Source: Promethearchaeota archaeon
GTDB lineage: Archaea; Asgardarchaeota; Lokiarchaeia; Sigyniarchaeales; SOKP01
DNA: 64,000 bases
Assembly (NCBI GenBank): GCA_016840085.1
Contig: JAEOTA010000064.1
Span: 21,583-85,582 of the forward strand
Direction: 5' to 3'
Positions 52,970-63,592 of the stretch are shown here, piece after piece; position 1 is the first letter of the stretch, and every line of letters begins with the position of its first letter. A program made the position numbers and the translations under genes. The notes below the pieces were generated by a model. It was not told where the DNA came from. It searched no databases and worked only from the letters and a program-made list of their open reading frames with translations.

Positions 52970-54918
52970 TTCTCACTATTTTGATTATATAGTATATAAT
53001 CTAATGATTTAACCAGATATTTTTCTCCTGTAGCACCATTAATCACTAAAGCTAATCTATTAGGTAGCTGTGTTAACATTTGCCGCTCAATAGGATCTTC
53101 AGAAAAAAGAGTATTATTAGGAAAGTCTTCTCTAAAAATAATTTTTATGCTTGGTTGAGAAACAACATCCCTAAACAAGTTGTCAGGAGATTGATCCGCA
53201 ATAACAAAACCAACCCCACGGCTCCGATATTCCTTTAATAGTTCAGAGAATATTTTTGCCATTTGCTCTTTCATGATGAAATCGGTATCATCGCTGTTTC
53301 TGGTAATTGGTTTTTCTACAATGGCATGTGCTTCATCAATAACAATGAGGTGTTTTAACTCCTCAATTTCAGTATCTTTTGTATGAGTTCTGACGAGTTG
53401 AAATATCGCATTTACAATTATCGCTTTAGTGAATTTATTACACATTGACAAATCAAGAAATATATTCTTACCATCTATCCAATCTTTAAACCATTTTGGT
53501 AAATCTTTAGTTAATTTAAGAACACTCTGTACTTTTTCTTCAGAGAATACTTTAATCCTATTCCTAAGAGCTTGTAATAAGTTAGCTTGAACATCAGCGC
53601 CATAAGGATTGTTTTTAACATAATTTTCTACGCCTTTAAGTAAGGTTCCTAATAATTCTGGTAATTTCTTATTTTTCTTTATAAACGCTATGGCAGTACG
53701 ATAAATTATTTTTTCAAAAACATTCTTTAACCCTAAGGAAGCACATATATAAGTTGCAGTTTCTTGTAAACATTTTTCTAAGTATTGTCCTTCAAAAAAA
53801 TACGGAATCTGAAATTCATCATCAGAATATTTTACTGTTGAAAAATCTTGATAATAAATCTCTTGAGATGATTTCGCTACATTTAGAACTAAAAGACCTA
53901 CATTTTTAGCTTTTTTACAGAGTTCTTGTATAAATCTTGCAAGAAAATATGTTTTCCCACAACCTGATTTGCCAAATATAACTAAATCCTGAGGTAATTT
54001 TTTAATTAGGACATAGGTAACATGGTCTGTAATTACTCCATTTTTAATATGACGCCCTATTTTGATCGCTTTCTTTTTAAATTCATCATTAATATCAATA
54101 TATCTCACATTTTCATTTTCTAAAATCGGTAACCGTGGCAATGGTAGATTTTTAGGAAAATCTAAATCAATATCTTCTACAGCAACAGAATTCAAATAGT
54201 TATGGTCATTCTCAAATACATTCCCTGCTAAAATATCTAAGTGTGACACATTATTAGATTCATTAATACATGCTCTTTTTCCTGTAGTATTTTCTATATC
54301 CATTACTAGAAATTGTAAGATTCCCTTAGTCTCTGAATTTACTTTAGTTTTAGTGCGATTTGAAGTATAGGATACAAAAATCCTTAAATTATAGCTATTA
54401 GATTTCTCTTGAGAAGTGCCAAGAATAGGATCTCTCCGCCAAATTAAAATAAGTTTCACAGTTTGGTCGTTTTTATAATAGAAAGCGTTAATAAATCTCT
54501 CTAGTATATTAACTTTATTCCTTATCAATCCTTCTGGCAGTTCTATTTCCAATAGCTTAGATCCATTATTCTTTTCTATACAATCATTAGTTATTGGCTT
54601 TGCAATTACTTTTCCGTCTAAACCAGTGAATTTATATCTCAAATTTGAAAGCCATGCATGCCCAAGCTTAATCGCTTCGTCTTCTGATTTGGTTTTGGTG
54701 AAAAATATCACTTCTACTTGATTATTAGCTATAAATTCAACTCCATAAGTAGATTTAGGATCATCTCCAAAAGGATCTGAAAGAAAAGACCTAATATATT
54801 CTGGTATTTGGTAAAAAGGAACCGCATCTTTAGGAATTTCTTTTGGTTTAAAAATTTGTGGTGCCTGAGTAAGATGCACTTGAGTCTGCCAGAATAAAAT
54901 TGAATTTTTCATTGTCAT
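52966..54918 (-). CDS. HerA/FtsK-like hexameric ATPase (DUF87-type)
   Basis: 650 aa. Walker A GKSGCGKTYFL at about residues 318-328, Walker B LIVIDEAHAI near 530, and a downstream sensor/arginine region SELLKEYRSRGVGFVIADQSP. This is the HerA/VirB4-like translocase fold that pumps DNA or other polymers. The N-terminal ~300 residues are an unassigned domain, larger than the HAS barrel of HerA. NurA, the usual HerA partner, is absent; the coupled partner is a coiled-coil protein. An accessory or defence role is inferred from the neighbourhood. Confidence 0.82.
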   Translation of the reverse strand: MTMKNSILFWQTQVHLTQAPQIFKPKEIPKDAVPFYQIPEYIRSFLSDPFGDDPKSTYGVEFIANNQVEVIFFTKTKSEDEAIKLGHAWLSNLRYKFTGLDGKVIAKPITNDCIEKNNGSKLLEIELPEGLIRNKVNILERFINAFYYKNDQTVKLILIWRRDPILGTSQEKSNSYNLRIFVSYTSNRTKTKVNSETKGILQFLVMDIENTTGKRACINESNNVSHLDILAGNVFENDHNYLNSVAVEDIDLDFPKNLPLPRLPILENENVRYIDINDEFKKKAIKIGRHIKNGVITDHVTYVLIKKLPQDLVIFGKSGCGKTYFLARFIQELCKKAKNVGLLVLNVAKSSQEIYYQDFSTVKYSDDEFQIPYFFEGQYLEKCLQETATYICASLGLKNVFEKIIYRTAIAFIKKNKKLPELLGTLLKGVENYVKNNPYGADVQANLLQALRNRIKVFSEEKVQSVLKLTKDLPKWFKDWIDGKNIFLDLSMCNKFTKAIIVNAIFQLVRTHTKDTEIEELKHLIVIDEAHAIVEKPITRNSDDTDFIMKEQMAKIFSELLKEYRSRGVGFVIADQSPDNLFRDVVSQPSIKIIFREDFPNNTLFSEDPIERQMLTQLPNRLALVINGATGEKYLVKSLDYILYNQNSEK

Positions 54919-55031
54919 GAAATCTTTACACTCTAATCTCTAAATAAATCAATATAATGATTTTAAATTTAATTTATTTAAAGTTAAAGATTTTCGAATA
55001 CCATTAGACAAATAAATTACTATTACTTAAA

Positions 55032-58000
55032 TCACCCTCCAGGATAATCATCAGGACAATATGGATATACCTCAGAAGGATATCTCTTCTGTAAAACTTC
55101 AGGAGCATAATCTGAGATATTAACTATGTTAATTGGATCGTTTGGATCATACACATTTTCATCTGGACTTAATCCTGGTTCAAGATCTCCGTCATCATAA
55201 TCTACAAGATCATCAATATCATCTTTATTTTCATCTATTTCTCCTATATTTTTTATATCCTCTTCATCGTCTAGTCCACTTAACGAATCGTCAACATCCT
55301 CCTCCTCATCGATTTGATCAAGACCTTCAATATCATCTTCTATAAAATCGCCTATTGGGACTTCTTTGAGATCTATATCTGGTTCTATGTCTGGTACTGG
55401 CTCAGTATCTGGTTCTACATCTGGTACTGGTTCTATGTCTGGTATTGGTTCAATATCTGGTTCTACATCTGGCACTGGTTCAATGTCTGGCACTGGTTCA
55501 ATATTTGGTATTGGTTCTATTTCTGGTACTGGTTCTGTAATCGGTTCTGGTTCTATTTCTGGTACTGGTTCTGTAATCGGTTTTAGTTCTATATCTGGTA
55601 CTGGTTCTGTAATCGGTTCTGGTTCTATATTTGGTATTGGCTCTATTTCTGGTACTGGTTCTGTAATCGGTTCTGGTTCTATATCTGGTACTGGCTCTAT
55701 ATCTGGTACTGGCTCTATATCTGGTTCAATTTTCGGCTCATATTGTATTTCTGATACTCTTTCTACTCTTATATAAGAATCCTCTCTTGAGAGAGTTTCT
55801 AATCCCATATCAGTTTTGCTCAGAATTTGATCTCTAGTAATTTCAACATCAAATTCTCTTTTCAAGGGATTTCTATCTTTCGAGAACTTTGGCTCCAACG
55901 CCTCCCTCTTATAATAATGTTGCACTTCTCTTATACTAAGACTTTCATTCTTTCTTTTAACTTCTTCCCTGACTCGCTCAAATAGTTTACTTTTATTTTT
56001 CTCAATATCTTCCCTTACCTTTGCAGAAATCCATAAATATAGATCATTAAAATCGTCCTCCTCTTCAACTTTATCAAATCTACGATCAAAGGGATGTTCT
56101 TGCTTGTTCTCCTTGATAATATAATCATAGTTTTTTTCTTTAAAAGATTCAGGAGCTTGATTTTCATCTTTGGATGATTCTTTCTCCCCTCCTTCTTTTA
56201 TTCCTCCATCTATCCATTTATCTAGATTTACATCGCTTATATCTTCATTTAAAAGATACATTAATCCCTTGTTTTTAATGTAAAGTTCAAATTCTTCTTG
56301 TTGGTTTTTATATTTCTTCAATTCTTTTTTTGCTTTTTTTGCTAAGTAGTTTAGTTCTTTATAAGCTTTGGGAATAAAGCAAGCATGTCTTGCTAATTTC
56401 ACAGCTCTATTAAATTCCGTTAAATGTGTCTCTGAATAACCTATAAATTTTGCAAAATCTTGATAATTCAATATTAGAATATTCTTTCTATAAGGTATTT
56501 CATTTGGAACTTTAATTGTATCTTTATTTGCTCCTAAATAAACAATAATAAGGCATTTTTCTTTACCTTGATATCCTTTTTTAACTTTTTTTTCAATATT
56601 ATGTCGATCAGAACTAAGTGTATAGTCAATATTGACTAGTTTAATATTCTCTGGAATCGTGATCAAGTCTTGTTTTAATTCTATAGTTTTTTTAAAATTT
56701 AAATTTCTTATAATTGAATTATCAGATCTTTTAGATGAATTTAAATTAGAGGAAATTTCAAAATATGAATGACAGTTAAATTTTTTAGTATATTCCATAA
56801 AAATAAGTTCTAAAACGTAATGTAGCTTAACTCCAACTCTTTTTCCAATAATATCATTTGAGATTAAATCTGATTCGGATATTATATCTGAATATTTTTT
56901 TCCTTTTTTTGTTAAAGCTGCTATAAAACCCCTATAATGTTTCTCAATATGGTCGTAAAGAGGCGCTTCTTTTTCGTTTAGTGAGTATTTTTGCTTAAGT
57001 TGAGGATATAATTTGTTTTTGAAAAAATTAAGCAATTCTTCATAGGTTTTCTCATCATATAAATGCTGATATTTAGGTTTAAATCCCGCTGCTCTTAACA
57101 AACCTGTCCAAGATTTACCCAATCTTTTTAATTTTTGAATGAAACCACTATATCCATTATATCTAACATTATCTTCAGTCGGAACCGTTCCAACTTTTAT
57201 AATTTTTCTTTTTATTAAATCAGGATAAATTTCAGTCATAAACATTTTAATTAAATCTTGAAATAACATTCCTTTATACTTAAATTCTTTTAGTGGTTCA
57301 AAACCAGCTTCTTTTAATATCTCTCCGTAACTTTTTTTTAATTTATCTATATTGTATAAAAAACCCCTATAACCATTAAATGTAACTTGAGATCTTGTTG
57401 GAGGTTTACCCTCTTCAAGTGAAAGTTTTTCTTTTAAATCAGGGTAAATGATTTTTATGAAAAAATTTACTAGATCTTGAAAATTCATTCCAACATATTT
57501 AAATTCATTGTATAGAGTTATTCCCAATTTCTTTTTAATATCATTCAGAGTCATTCCAATTCTCCTAACGGCAGTTCTAAACCCTCTGTATCCTATATTA
57601 TCAATGTCATCTTTTTTAGGTGCTCGATTAAAATGAGGACATACTACATCACGGTAAAATAACAAAGCATTCTTCTTATTAACCCATTCCCATCTAGTTT
57701 TTAAAGTTTCAGGATTTACTCCGATTTTTTTTAGAAATAAGAGTTCTTCCTTTGTTTGATTGAAAAAGTTAACTTTAAAACCTGCAGTTCTTATCAAATC
57801 GTAATATGATTTATTTTCCTCATAGATTTTTGTTAAAAAGGATGAATATCCATTCATATTTATTTGAGTTGCAGTTGGCGGTGTACTTTCGTCAAGCGAA
57901 AGTCTAATCTTTAATTCTGGATATATAATTTTCTTAAAATATTTGACTAAAGAATCAAAATCCAATCCGACATATTTAAATTCCACATTAGGTGTAAATC

Positions 58001-58244
58001 CTGCTTTTTTCACAAATTCTACGTATGATTTGCATATTTTTTTTGAAGCATTCAAAAAACCTCTATAACCGAGTTTATTAATTTCCTTTATACTTGGGAC
58101 TCTATTAAAGTGAGGATAAATAACCTCTCGATAAAATGACAAAGTTTTTTCTTCATCGGCCCATTCCCATCTATATCTCAAATTTTTAGGATTAATACCT
58201 ATTTTTCTTAGAAATTCTAATTCTTCTTTAGTATGCGTTATCAA
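55032..58244 (-). CDS. Large repeat protein with possible nuclease core and Pro/Glu-rich tail region
   Basis: 1070 aa. Residues 1-440 contain about six units with GY(R/S)GF and KAGF/RAAGF motifs (first GYRGF at 59-63, GYSSF at 132-136), a repeat resembling nuclease-associated modules. Residues about 470-640 include VNIDYTLSSDRHNIEKKVKKGYQGKEKCLIIVYLG in pieces, which could be a PD-(D/E)XK-like core, unproven. Residues about 834-955 are low-complexity I-E-P-x-P-D/E repeats, then a very acidic end. It is 114 bases upstream of the HerA-like gene on the same strand, so the two may be one operon. No homologue recognised. Confidence 0.75.
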   Translation of the reverse strand: MITHTKEELEFLRKIGINPKNLRYRWEWADEEKTLSFYREVIYPHFNRVPSIKEINKLGYRGFLNASKKICKSYVEFVKKAGFTPNVEFKYVGLDFDSLVKYFKKIIYPELKIRLSLDESTPPTATQINMNGYSSFLTKIYEENKSYYDLIRTAGFKVNFFNQTKEELLFLKKIGVNPETLKTRWEWVNKKNALLFYRDVVCPHFNRAPKKDDIDNIGYRGFRTAVRRIGMTLNDIKKKLGITLYNEFKYVGMNFQDLVNFFIKIIYPDLKEKLSLEEGKPPTRSQVTFNGYRGFLYNIDKLKKSYGEILKEAGFEPLKEFKYKGMLFQDLIKMFMTEIYPDLIKRKIIKVGTVPTEDNVRYNGYSGFIQKLKRLGKSWTGLLRAAGFKPKYQHLYDEKTYEELLNFFKNKLYPQLKQKYSLNEKEAPLYDHIEKHYRGFIAALTKKGKKYSDIISESDLISNDIIGKRVGVKLHYVLELIFMEYTKKFNCHSYFEISSNLNSSKRSDNSIIRNLNFKKTIELKQDLITIPENIKLVNIDYTLSSDRHNIEKKVKKGYQGKEKCLIIVYLGANKDTIKVPNEIPYRKNILILNYQDFAKFIGYSETHLTEFNRAVKLARHACFIPKAYKELNYLAKKAKKELKKYKNQQEEFELYIKNKGLMYLLNEDISDVNLDKWIDGGIKEGGEKESSKDENQAPESFKEKNYDYIIKENKQEHPFDRRFDKVEEEDDFNDLYLWISAKVREDIEKNKSKLFERVREEVKRKNESLSIREVQHYYKREALEPKFSKDRNPLKREFDVEITRDQILSKTDMGLETLSREDSYIRVERVSEIQYEPKIEPDIEPVPDIEPVPDIEPEPITEPVPEIEPIPNIEPEPITEPVPDIELKPITEPVPEIEPEPITEPVPEIEPIPNIEPVPDIEPVPDVEPDIEPIPDIEPVPDVEPDTEPVPDIEPDIDLKEVPIGDFIEDDIEGLDQIDEEEDVDDSLSGLDDEEDIKNIGEIDENKDDIDDLVDYDDGDLEPGLSPDENVYDPNDPINIVNISDYAPEVLQKRYPSEVYPYCPDDYPGG
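55380..55745 (-). repeat. Degenerate coding microsatellite (IEPVPD-type repeats)
   Basis: On the minus strand, 18-base units encoding PVPDIE or PEPITE repeat about 20 times (plus strand: TCTGGTACTGGTTCTAT-type). Near identity between units implies recent slippage or unequal exchange, so copy number may vary between cells or assemblies. It also creates long false frames on the plus strand. Confidence 0.9.
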
Positions 58245-58373
58245 TCTTTTTAGATATTTTAATATTAATTCTAGATTTTTATCTTAAAAGCCAACCAATT
58301 TTTAAAATATTGAGGAAAAGAATGAGTAAATTAAATAAAAATATTCAAAGATTTATCTTATTTCTAAAAATAA

Positions 58374-60725
58374 TTATTTAATTCTTAACAGCCGTTGCAA
58401 TAGAAAAAGAGCGCCTTCTTTAGATAATGGTTCATTATTCGAGCCACAATTAGGCGATAGAGTGCAGCATGGACAACCCCCTGGTGTAATTGAAGAACTA
58501 CAACTACAAGATTCTAATAATTTATATGTAAGTTTTAATAAGTCATTCAAGTTATAGTATAATGCTTCTGATATCCCGATACCACCTCTATAAGCATCAT
58601 AAATATAAATAATTGGCTGCTGCTTGACGGGATCAAAATTGATTGAGACACCACCTAAATCCCATCGAGAAATTTGAGCTAATGCTGGAGCCATCGCTAT
58701 CATTGCGTGCTCAATTGCATGAATTGAACCTCCCAAGATATCATTTATATTTTCTTTTTTTCCTTTTTCTTCTAATTCTTTTTGATAATCAAAAGGTATC
58801 AGGTACCAGAGTGCCTGACTCTCAAATTCAATAAGAGGAATATCGTCTAATGCGTGTCTTGAGCGTGTTTCTTGAGTAATAGTATCTATAACTTTATAAG
58901 AATAATATTCATGTTCTACTTTCACATTACCAAAATAAGTTTCAATATTATTATCTGGTCCAATTTTACTTTCTGAAATCACTTCAAGTGGGGTGATTTC
59001 TGTATGTTTTAAGGATTGGGTATAAAAATCAACATTTGCTTTTTTCAAAAAAACTAATCTCTCATTTAAATCTAGTTCCTCAACTAAATATGTTTCAGCT
59101 TCGTAAAGATACACTGCTCCAAGATGCAGATCTCGGAAAACATAACTCTCATCTTCAACCGTTAAGAGTTGATTATTTGAATTGGTTCTCAATAAAACTT
59201 TATAACTTTTATTTGAGAGATCATTTAACCCATATCTTTCATTTGGAAAGAAATCACTATTCCAATAATAGCGATCTCCTCTTTTCATAAGTAAAGATTC
59301 TGAAACTAAATCATCCAAACATTCGTTAAATAAATCTTTATTGCAAACTCCAAAGTTTATATTATCTTCGAGTTTAATGGGAATTTCTTTTGAACCACAG
59401 CATAGATGATTTTTAATAATATATTTATTATTTAATGTAATTAGAATTTCTTCCTGAATAGGTCCAAATAGCTGATCTGGATTATGTATATAAAATAGAT
59501 CTAATGGATTGGGCATAGGAATAAAAGTTGAGAGAGAGAGATCAGTTCCTCTTCCAGAACGTCCAATCTGTTGTTTAAAACTTGAAATTGTCCTTGGAAA
59601 ACCAGAAGTTATTGTAGCGTCTAAAGAGCCGATATCAATACCTAATTCAAGAGCATTAGTAGAACTAATGCCTAATAGTTTTTTATATTTAAAATTCTGT
59701 TCTATTTCCCTCCTTTTTTTTTTACTTATTCCTGCACGATAACTAAAAATTTTATCTTTTAAAACAGGAATAGTATTTCTGGTCCAAATTGCTTGTAATT
59801 CAGCCATTTTTCTAGAAAGGGTAAATGTTAATGTTTGAATTCCATTCTTATATTTTAAATGACTAACAAATAAATTCTTAGTTTCTTGATGAGCTGACCG
59901 ATACTTATTAGAAATCTCATCGTATGGTAAATCCCATAAAATAACTTTCTTAGCACCAGAAGGAGAATCATCTTTATCAATAACAACAAATTCTTCACCT
60001 ACTAGTTTTTCACAGAATTCTTTTGGATTATGGATTGTTGCGCTTGATATGATCCATTGAGGTTTAACATTATAATTGGCAAGCATTCGTTTTAATCTTC
60101 TAAGTAAGAATGCAAAATTTGAACCGAAAATTCCTCGATAAATGTGAATTTCATCAAGTACAATATATCTAAGATTTTGACAAATTCGCCTCCACTTCTG
60201 TTTAAACCAAGGTAAATAGAAATGAAGTCCGTAAGGATTAGTTATGATAATATTAGCGTTTGACAACACAAGTCTTTTTTCATTAGCTTCTACATCTCCA
60301 TCGTAAACACCAATTCTATTTTGTTTTATATTAGTTTCGGATAATAATTTTGATAAAATAGCCAATTGGTCTCTTGCTAATGCTTTGGTTGGAAAGACAT
60401 ATATTGCCGTCGTCTTTGGTTCTTGTAAAATTGATTGTAATACAGGAAGATTATAGCAAAGAGATTTTCCAGAAGCCGTAGAAGTAACAATTACAGTATT
60501 TTTTCCTTTACGAATTAAATTAATTGCTTCAGCTTGGTGACCCCATAATCTAATATTGTTATCATCAAGCCAGCGTTGAAGTCTTTTTCTTAGTGGCTCT
60601 TCTAGATCACGATATTGAGCAATTTGTTCAGGGATATGCTCAATATGGTATATTTGATCTTGATAATAATCTTGAGATTTTACGAAATCTAAAAATTCCT
60701 CGAAATCAATCATCAATAACTTCAA
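58374..60725 (-). CDS. DEAD/DEAH-box helicase with C-terminal DUF1998 (MrfA/YprA-like)
   Basis: 783 aa. Q-like WGHQAEAI, motif I TSTASGKSLC, Ia FPTKALARDQ, II LDEIH, III SSATIHNP, V LELGIDIGSLD and VI QQIGRSGRG are intact. The C-terminal DUF1998 domain has a four-Cys cluster (CSCSSSITPGGCPCCTLSPNC). The family unwinds DNA; bacterial MrfA repairs mitomycin damage and DUF1998 proteins also occur in defence systems such as DISARM. It is 129 bases upstream of the 1070-aa gene on the same strand. Confidence 0.93.
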   Translation of the reverse strand: MKLLMIDFEEFLDFVKSQDYYQDQIYHIEHIPEQIAQYRDLEEPLRKRLQRWLDDNNIRLWGHQAEAINLIRKGKNTVIVTSTASGKSLCYNLPVLQSILQEPKTTAIYVFPTKALARDQLAILSKLLSETNIKQNRIGVYDGDVEANEKRLVLSNANIIITNPYGLHFYLPWFKQKWRRICQNLRYIVLDEIHIYRGIFGSNFAFLLRRLKRMLANYNVKPQWIISSATIHNPKEFCEKLVGEEFVVIDKDDSPSGAKKVILWDLPYDEISNKYRSAHQETKNLFVSHLKYKNGIQTLTFTLSRKMAELQAIWTRNTIPVLKDKIFSYRAGISKKKRREIEQNFKYKKLLGISSTNALELGIDIGSLDATITSGFPRTISSFKQQIGRSGRGTDLSLSTFIPMPNPLDLFYIHNPDQLFGPIQEEILITLNNKYIIKNHLCCGSKEIPIKLEDNINFGVCNKDLFNECLDDLVSESLLMKRGDRYYWNSDFFPNERYGLNDLSNKSYKVLLRTNSNNQLLTVEDESYVFRDLHLGAVYLYEAETYLVEELDLNERLVFLKKANVDFYTQSLKHTEITPLEVISESKIGPDNNIETYFGNVKVEHEYYSYKVIDTITQETRSRHALDDIPLIEFESQALWYLIPFDYQKELEEKGKKENINDILGGSIHAIEHAMIAMAPALAQISRWDLGGVSINFDPVKQQPIIYIYDAYRGGIGISEALYYNLNDLLKLTYKLLESCSCSSSITPGGCPCCTLSPNCGSNNEPLSKEGALFLLQRLLRIK

Positions 60726-60952
60726 TACCTATAATGAACAATATTAATTAAAAATTACAAAGGGCATAGATTTAATTATTTTTTAAATACACTTTTACAA
60801 TTATTAATATTCAAAAAAGTACCGATAATTCCTTTGCATTTAAAATTTGGAAAAGAGAACATCCATTATCCTTCGACTAAAATTTAAAAAATACTAATAT
60901 TTTAATCAGATTAAATCAAATTTATATAAACATACTTCTAATTTTGTATAAA

Positions 60953-61951
60953 ATGTCTGGTACTGATTGGGATAAAATTGAATTTCAACATTTTATAAAT
61001 GAATACAGTAAAGATATTATTATCAAAAATGCTCCAGAAATACTATATACAAAAAAAGATAAAGAGCATGAAGCATATAATTCTTTAATTGCTTTCTTTT
61101 TCCTTACTGGTGCTATACTTATTTATATTGCACTTGCTTATTTGCTGGCATCGATATATTTTAATTTAATCTTTTTAATTGTTATAATAGTCATAGCAGG
61201 AATTATAGATATTCTATTAATTATAAATTATATTAAATCTAATGTATATATTAAACCATTAGAGTGTTGGGTCGAAATTTTCAAAGGTAAAGAGCAAGAT
61301 GATTTTAATTTTTATTGTTTTGTGTATTATCCTGTATTTTCTGGAAAATGCCATCCAAATGAAGCCAAAAATGCGATTTTTAAACTTTATCAAGAACAAG
61401 TATTAAAGAATAAAATTGACATTACTCAAGTTGAAATTTATTTCAAGATAAGTAAACAGAGTCAAAATAAAATAGGTTATTTTTTCCAATACGTTGAGGG
61501 AAGATCTTTTAATGACGAGGAAATAAATCGCAATTCTTGGAAATTTTTTTCATCTCAAAAATCAAGAGATGAAAATTTTATTGCAATTGCCAATTGGGAT
61601 CATCAATTTGAATGGCGTAATGATCTTGAGTTTGATTTCGATAAATTACATGAATATGCTCCTTGGGTGATTCAAAGATGGAATGATTTTAATTTGAAAC
61701 CGTTAACTGAAGGTTTTAAAAAAAAAATCAATTGGGATTTAAGATATATCGAATCAAAACCAAAATTAAAGCCATGGAATGATAATTATGAAAACCAAAC
61801 TTATGAAAATCCAAGAGCTTATAGAGAGATCGAGTTAATCAATGAAGCAGTTAATAAAATTATAGGATATGAAAAAGAAATATATAAAGCAAGCGATATT
61901 AAAGAAGAGCTTCCATTGTTTAAAGCTTATTTTAGGGATTTAAATTTCTAA
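60953..61951 (+). CDS. Membrane protein with cytoplasmic domain, unknown function
   Basis: 332 aa from ATG 60953 (a TTG at 60944 would add three). Two hydrophobic helices at about residues 45-65 and 70-95 are followed by a ~230-residue soluble domain rich in Trp, Tyr and Asn with no recognised motif. The 3' end overlaps the convergent FGGY kinase by 20 bases. Confidence 0.65.
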   Translation: MSGTDWDKIEFQHFINEYSKDIIIKNAPEILYTKKDKEHEAYNSLIAFFFLTGAILIYIALAYLLASIYFNLIFLIVIIVIAGIIDILLIINYIKSNVYIKPLECWVEIFKGKEQDDFNFYCFVYYPVFSGKCHPNEAKNAIFKLYQEQVLKNKIDITQVEIYFKISKQSQNKIGYFFQYVEGRSFNDEEINRNSWKFFSSQKSRDENFIAIANWDHQFEWRNDLEFDFDKLHEYAPWVIQRWNDFNLKPLTEGFKKKINWDLRYIESKPKLKPWNDNYENQTYENPRAYREIELINEAVNKIIGYEKEIYKASDIKEELPLFKAYFRDLNF

Positions 61952-63494
61952 ACATGTCTTTATTTCTTTTGTAGATTTTCAAATATTCACCAAATAACTT
62001 ATCATAAACACTTTTATTTTCTGAATTAGGCGTAAATTTATTCTTAATCCTAATCAAAGGAATAGCATCTGCAAAATTATTCAAAATTCCCAAACCAACC
62101 ATAGAGATAATGGCAGAACCTTTAGCAGCAGCTAAGTCTGGATCCTCCATTTGAATGATATTTCGATTTAAAATATCTGCTATAATTTGACACCAAACAT
62201 CTGATTTTGCACCACCTCCGATAAATTTGATTTCTTTAGTTTTACCAATCAACTTCTCAATATAAATTAACGCCCATTTAATATTATATGCAACACCCTC
62301 ATATATAGATCTCAGTAGATCATCTCTTTCATGGTTAAGTCCAAGATTGTAAAATCCACCTCGAACATTAGAGTTATTTAACGGGCTTCTTTCTCCAAAC
62401 ATCCATGGTGTAAATAGTAGATTCTTAGCTCCCGCCTCTGTTTTTTCTACAGTAGAATCCAAATAGCTATAAAAGTCATTTTTATTTTCTTTAAATCTTT
62501 CTATATCTGCCCTAAACATTTGATTTATAATCCAATCGAGACAAGCTGCTCCTGTTTCTTGTTTTGAAATACATAAATAATTATCTTGAGAGGAACATAT
62601 ACTACCAGTATAATGAAGAAGATCTTTCAATCGTTCTGATGTATGAGCTGCAACCCAGTCAGCCGTTCCTAAACAGATAATTGGTTGATTATCCAAAATT
62701 GCTCCTGATCCTATCGCAGAAGAAGTTAAATCACCAGAGCCAACTAAAACAGGAAGTCCTGTTTTTAATCCTAAATCTTCTGAAGCATTTGTTGTTAATT
62801 CTCCCGCTATTTCAGTAGCTTTTCTTATCTGAGGCAATTTTTCCTTATCTATTTTAAACTTAGTTAATATTTTATCTGACCATATAAATTTATCTATATT
62901 ACTATCCATCATCCAAGAGGTATTACCTAAATCTCTTGAGGTTACAGCGTTATTAGTGCATCGATAAATAATAAAATCCTTTACACTTAGAAATTTAAAG
63001 GTTTTTTCATATATTTCAGGGAGATTTTCTTTTATCCATATAATATGAGAAATTGGATCTTTTCCGTTATGTCCAGGGGCACCACCTGTGATTTTAAGAA
63101 ACATGAGTAAATTCCTTAACCCAAAACCAGAAATTTTTATAATCCCCTTTGAAAATTTTCGAGTTATAGTAGCGGCTCGTGTATCTAGCCAATTAATGCA
63201 GCTCATTAATGGGTACCCATCTTTGTCTATAGGTACAGTACAGTTCATCTGACAATCAAACGATAAAGCTAAAATTTGCTCTGGATTTACATTATTCTTT
63301 TGAATTAAAATGTGAGTAGCTTTCTTTATTGCATTCCAATAGTAATCAGCATTTTGTTCTGCCCATCCTGGTTTTGGATATTCTAATGGATATTCTTCTT
63401 TAATTTGAGATATTAAATTTAAGTTCAAATCAAATAATGCCCCTTTATTACCAGATGTCCCTAAATCATGAGTTAAAATATATTTTTGTTCCAA
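61932..63494 (-). CDS. FGGY-family carbohydrate kinase (xylulokinase-like)
   Basis: 520 aa. N-terminal phosphate-binding LTHDLGTSGNKGALFD, the catalytic region PGWAEQNADYYW, CINWLDTRA, and a C-terminal ATP-binding FIGGGAKSDVWCQIIADILN with AAAKGSA. All family landmarks are present. Xylulose, ribulose or glycerol-type substrates are possible; xylulokinase-like proteins fit best. No transporter or isomerase is adjacent, so the sugar is not readable. Confidence 0.92.
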   Translation of the reverse strand: MEQKYILTHDLGTSGNKGALFDLNLNLISQIKEEYPLEYPKPGWAEQNADYYWNAIKKATHILIQKNNVNPEQILALSFDCQMNCTVPIDKDGYPLMSCINWLDTRAATITRKFSKGIIKISGFGLRNLLMFLKITGGAPGHNGKDPISHIIWIKENLPEIYEKTFKFLSVKDFIIYRCTNNAVTSRDLGNTSWMMDSNIDKFIWSDKILTKFKIDKEKLPQIRKATEIAGELTTNASEDLGLKTGLPVLVGSGDLTSSAIGSGAILDNQPIICLGTADWVAAHTSERLKDLLHYTGSICSSQDNYLCISKQETGAACLDWIINQMFRADIERFKENKNDFYSYLDSTVEKTEAGAKNLLFTPWMFGERSPLNNSNVRGGFYNLGLNHERDDLLRSIYEGVAYNIKWALIYIEKLIGKTKEIKFIGGGAKSDVWCQIIADILNRNIIQMEDPDLAAAKGSAIISMVGLGILNNFADAIPLIRIKNKFTPNSENKSVYDKLFGEYLKIYKRNKDMFRNLNP

Positions 63495-63592
63495 ACTTAT
63501 CCCTTTATTTTTTTAATATTAATAATTCAAATCCAAGGTTATTTTTAATTTCTTTTTATGAAATTAATATTCTATTCTATATTTAATTTCAG

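Noticed and set aside
55133..55776. Three plus-strand frames rich in Gly/Ser/Thr or Tyr/Trp/Phe
   Set aside because: They are mirror images of the IEP coding repeat on the minus strand.
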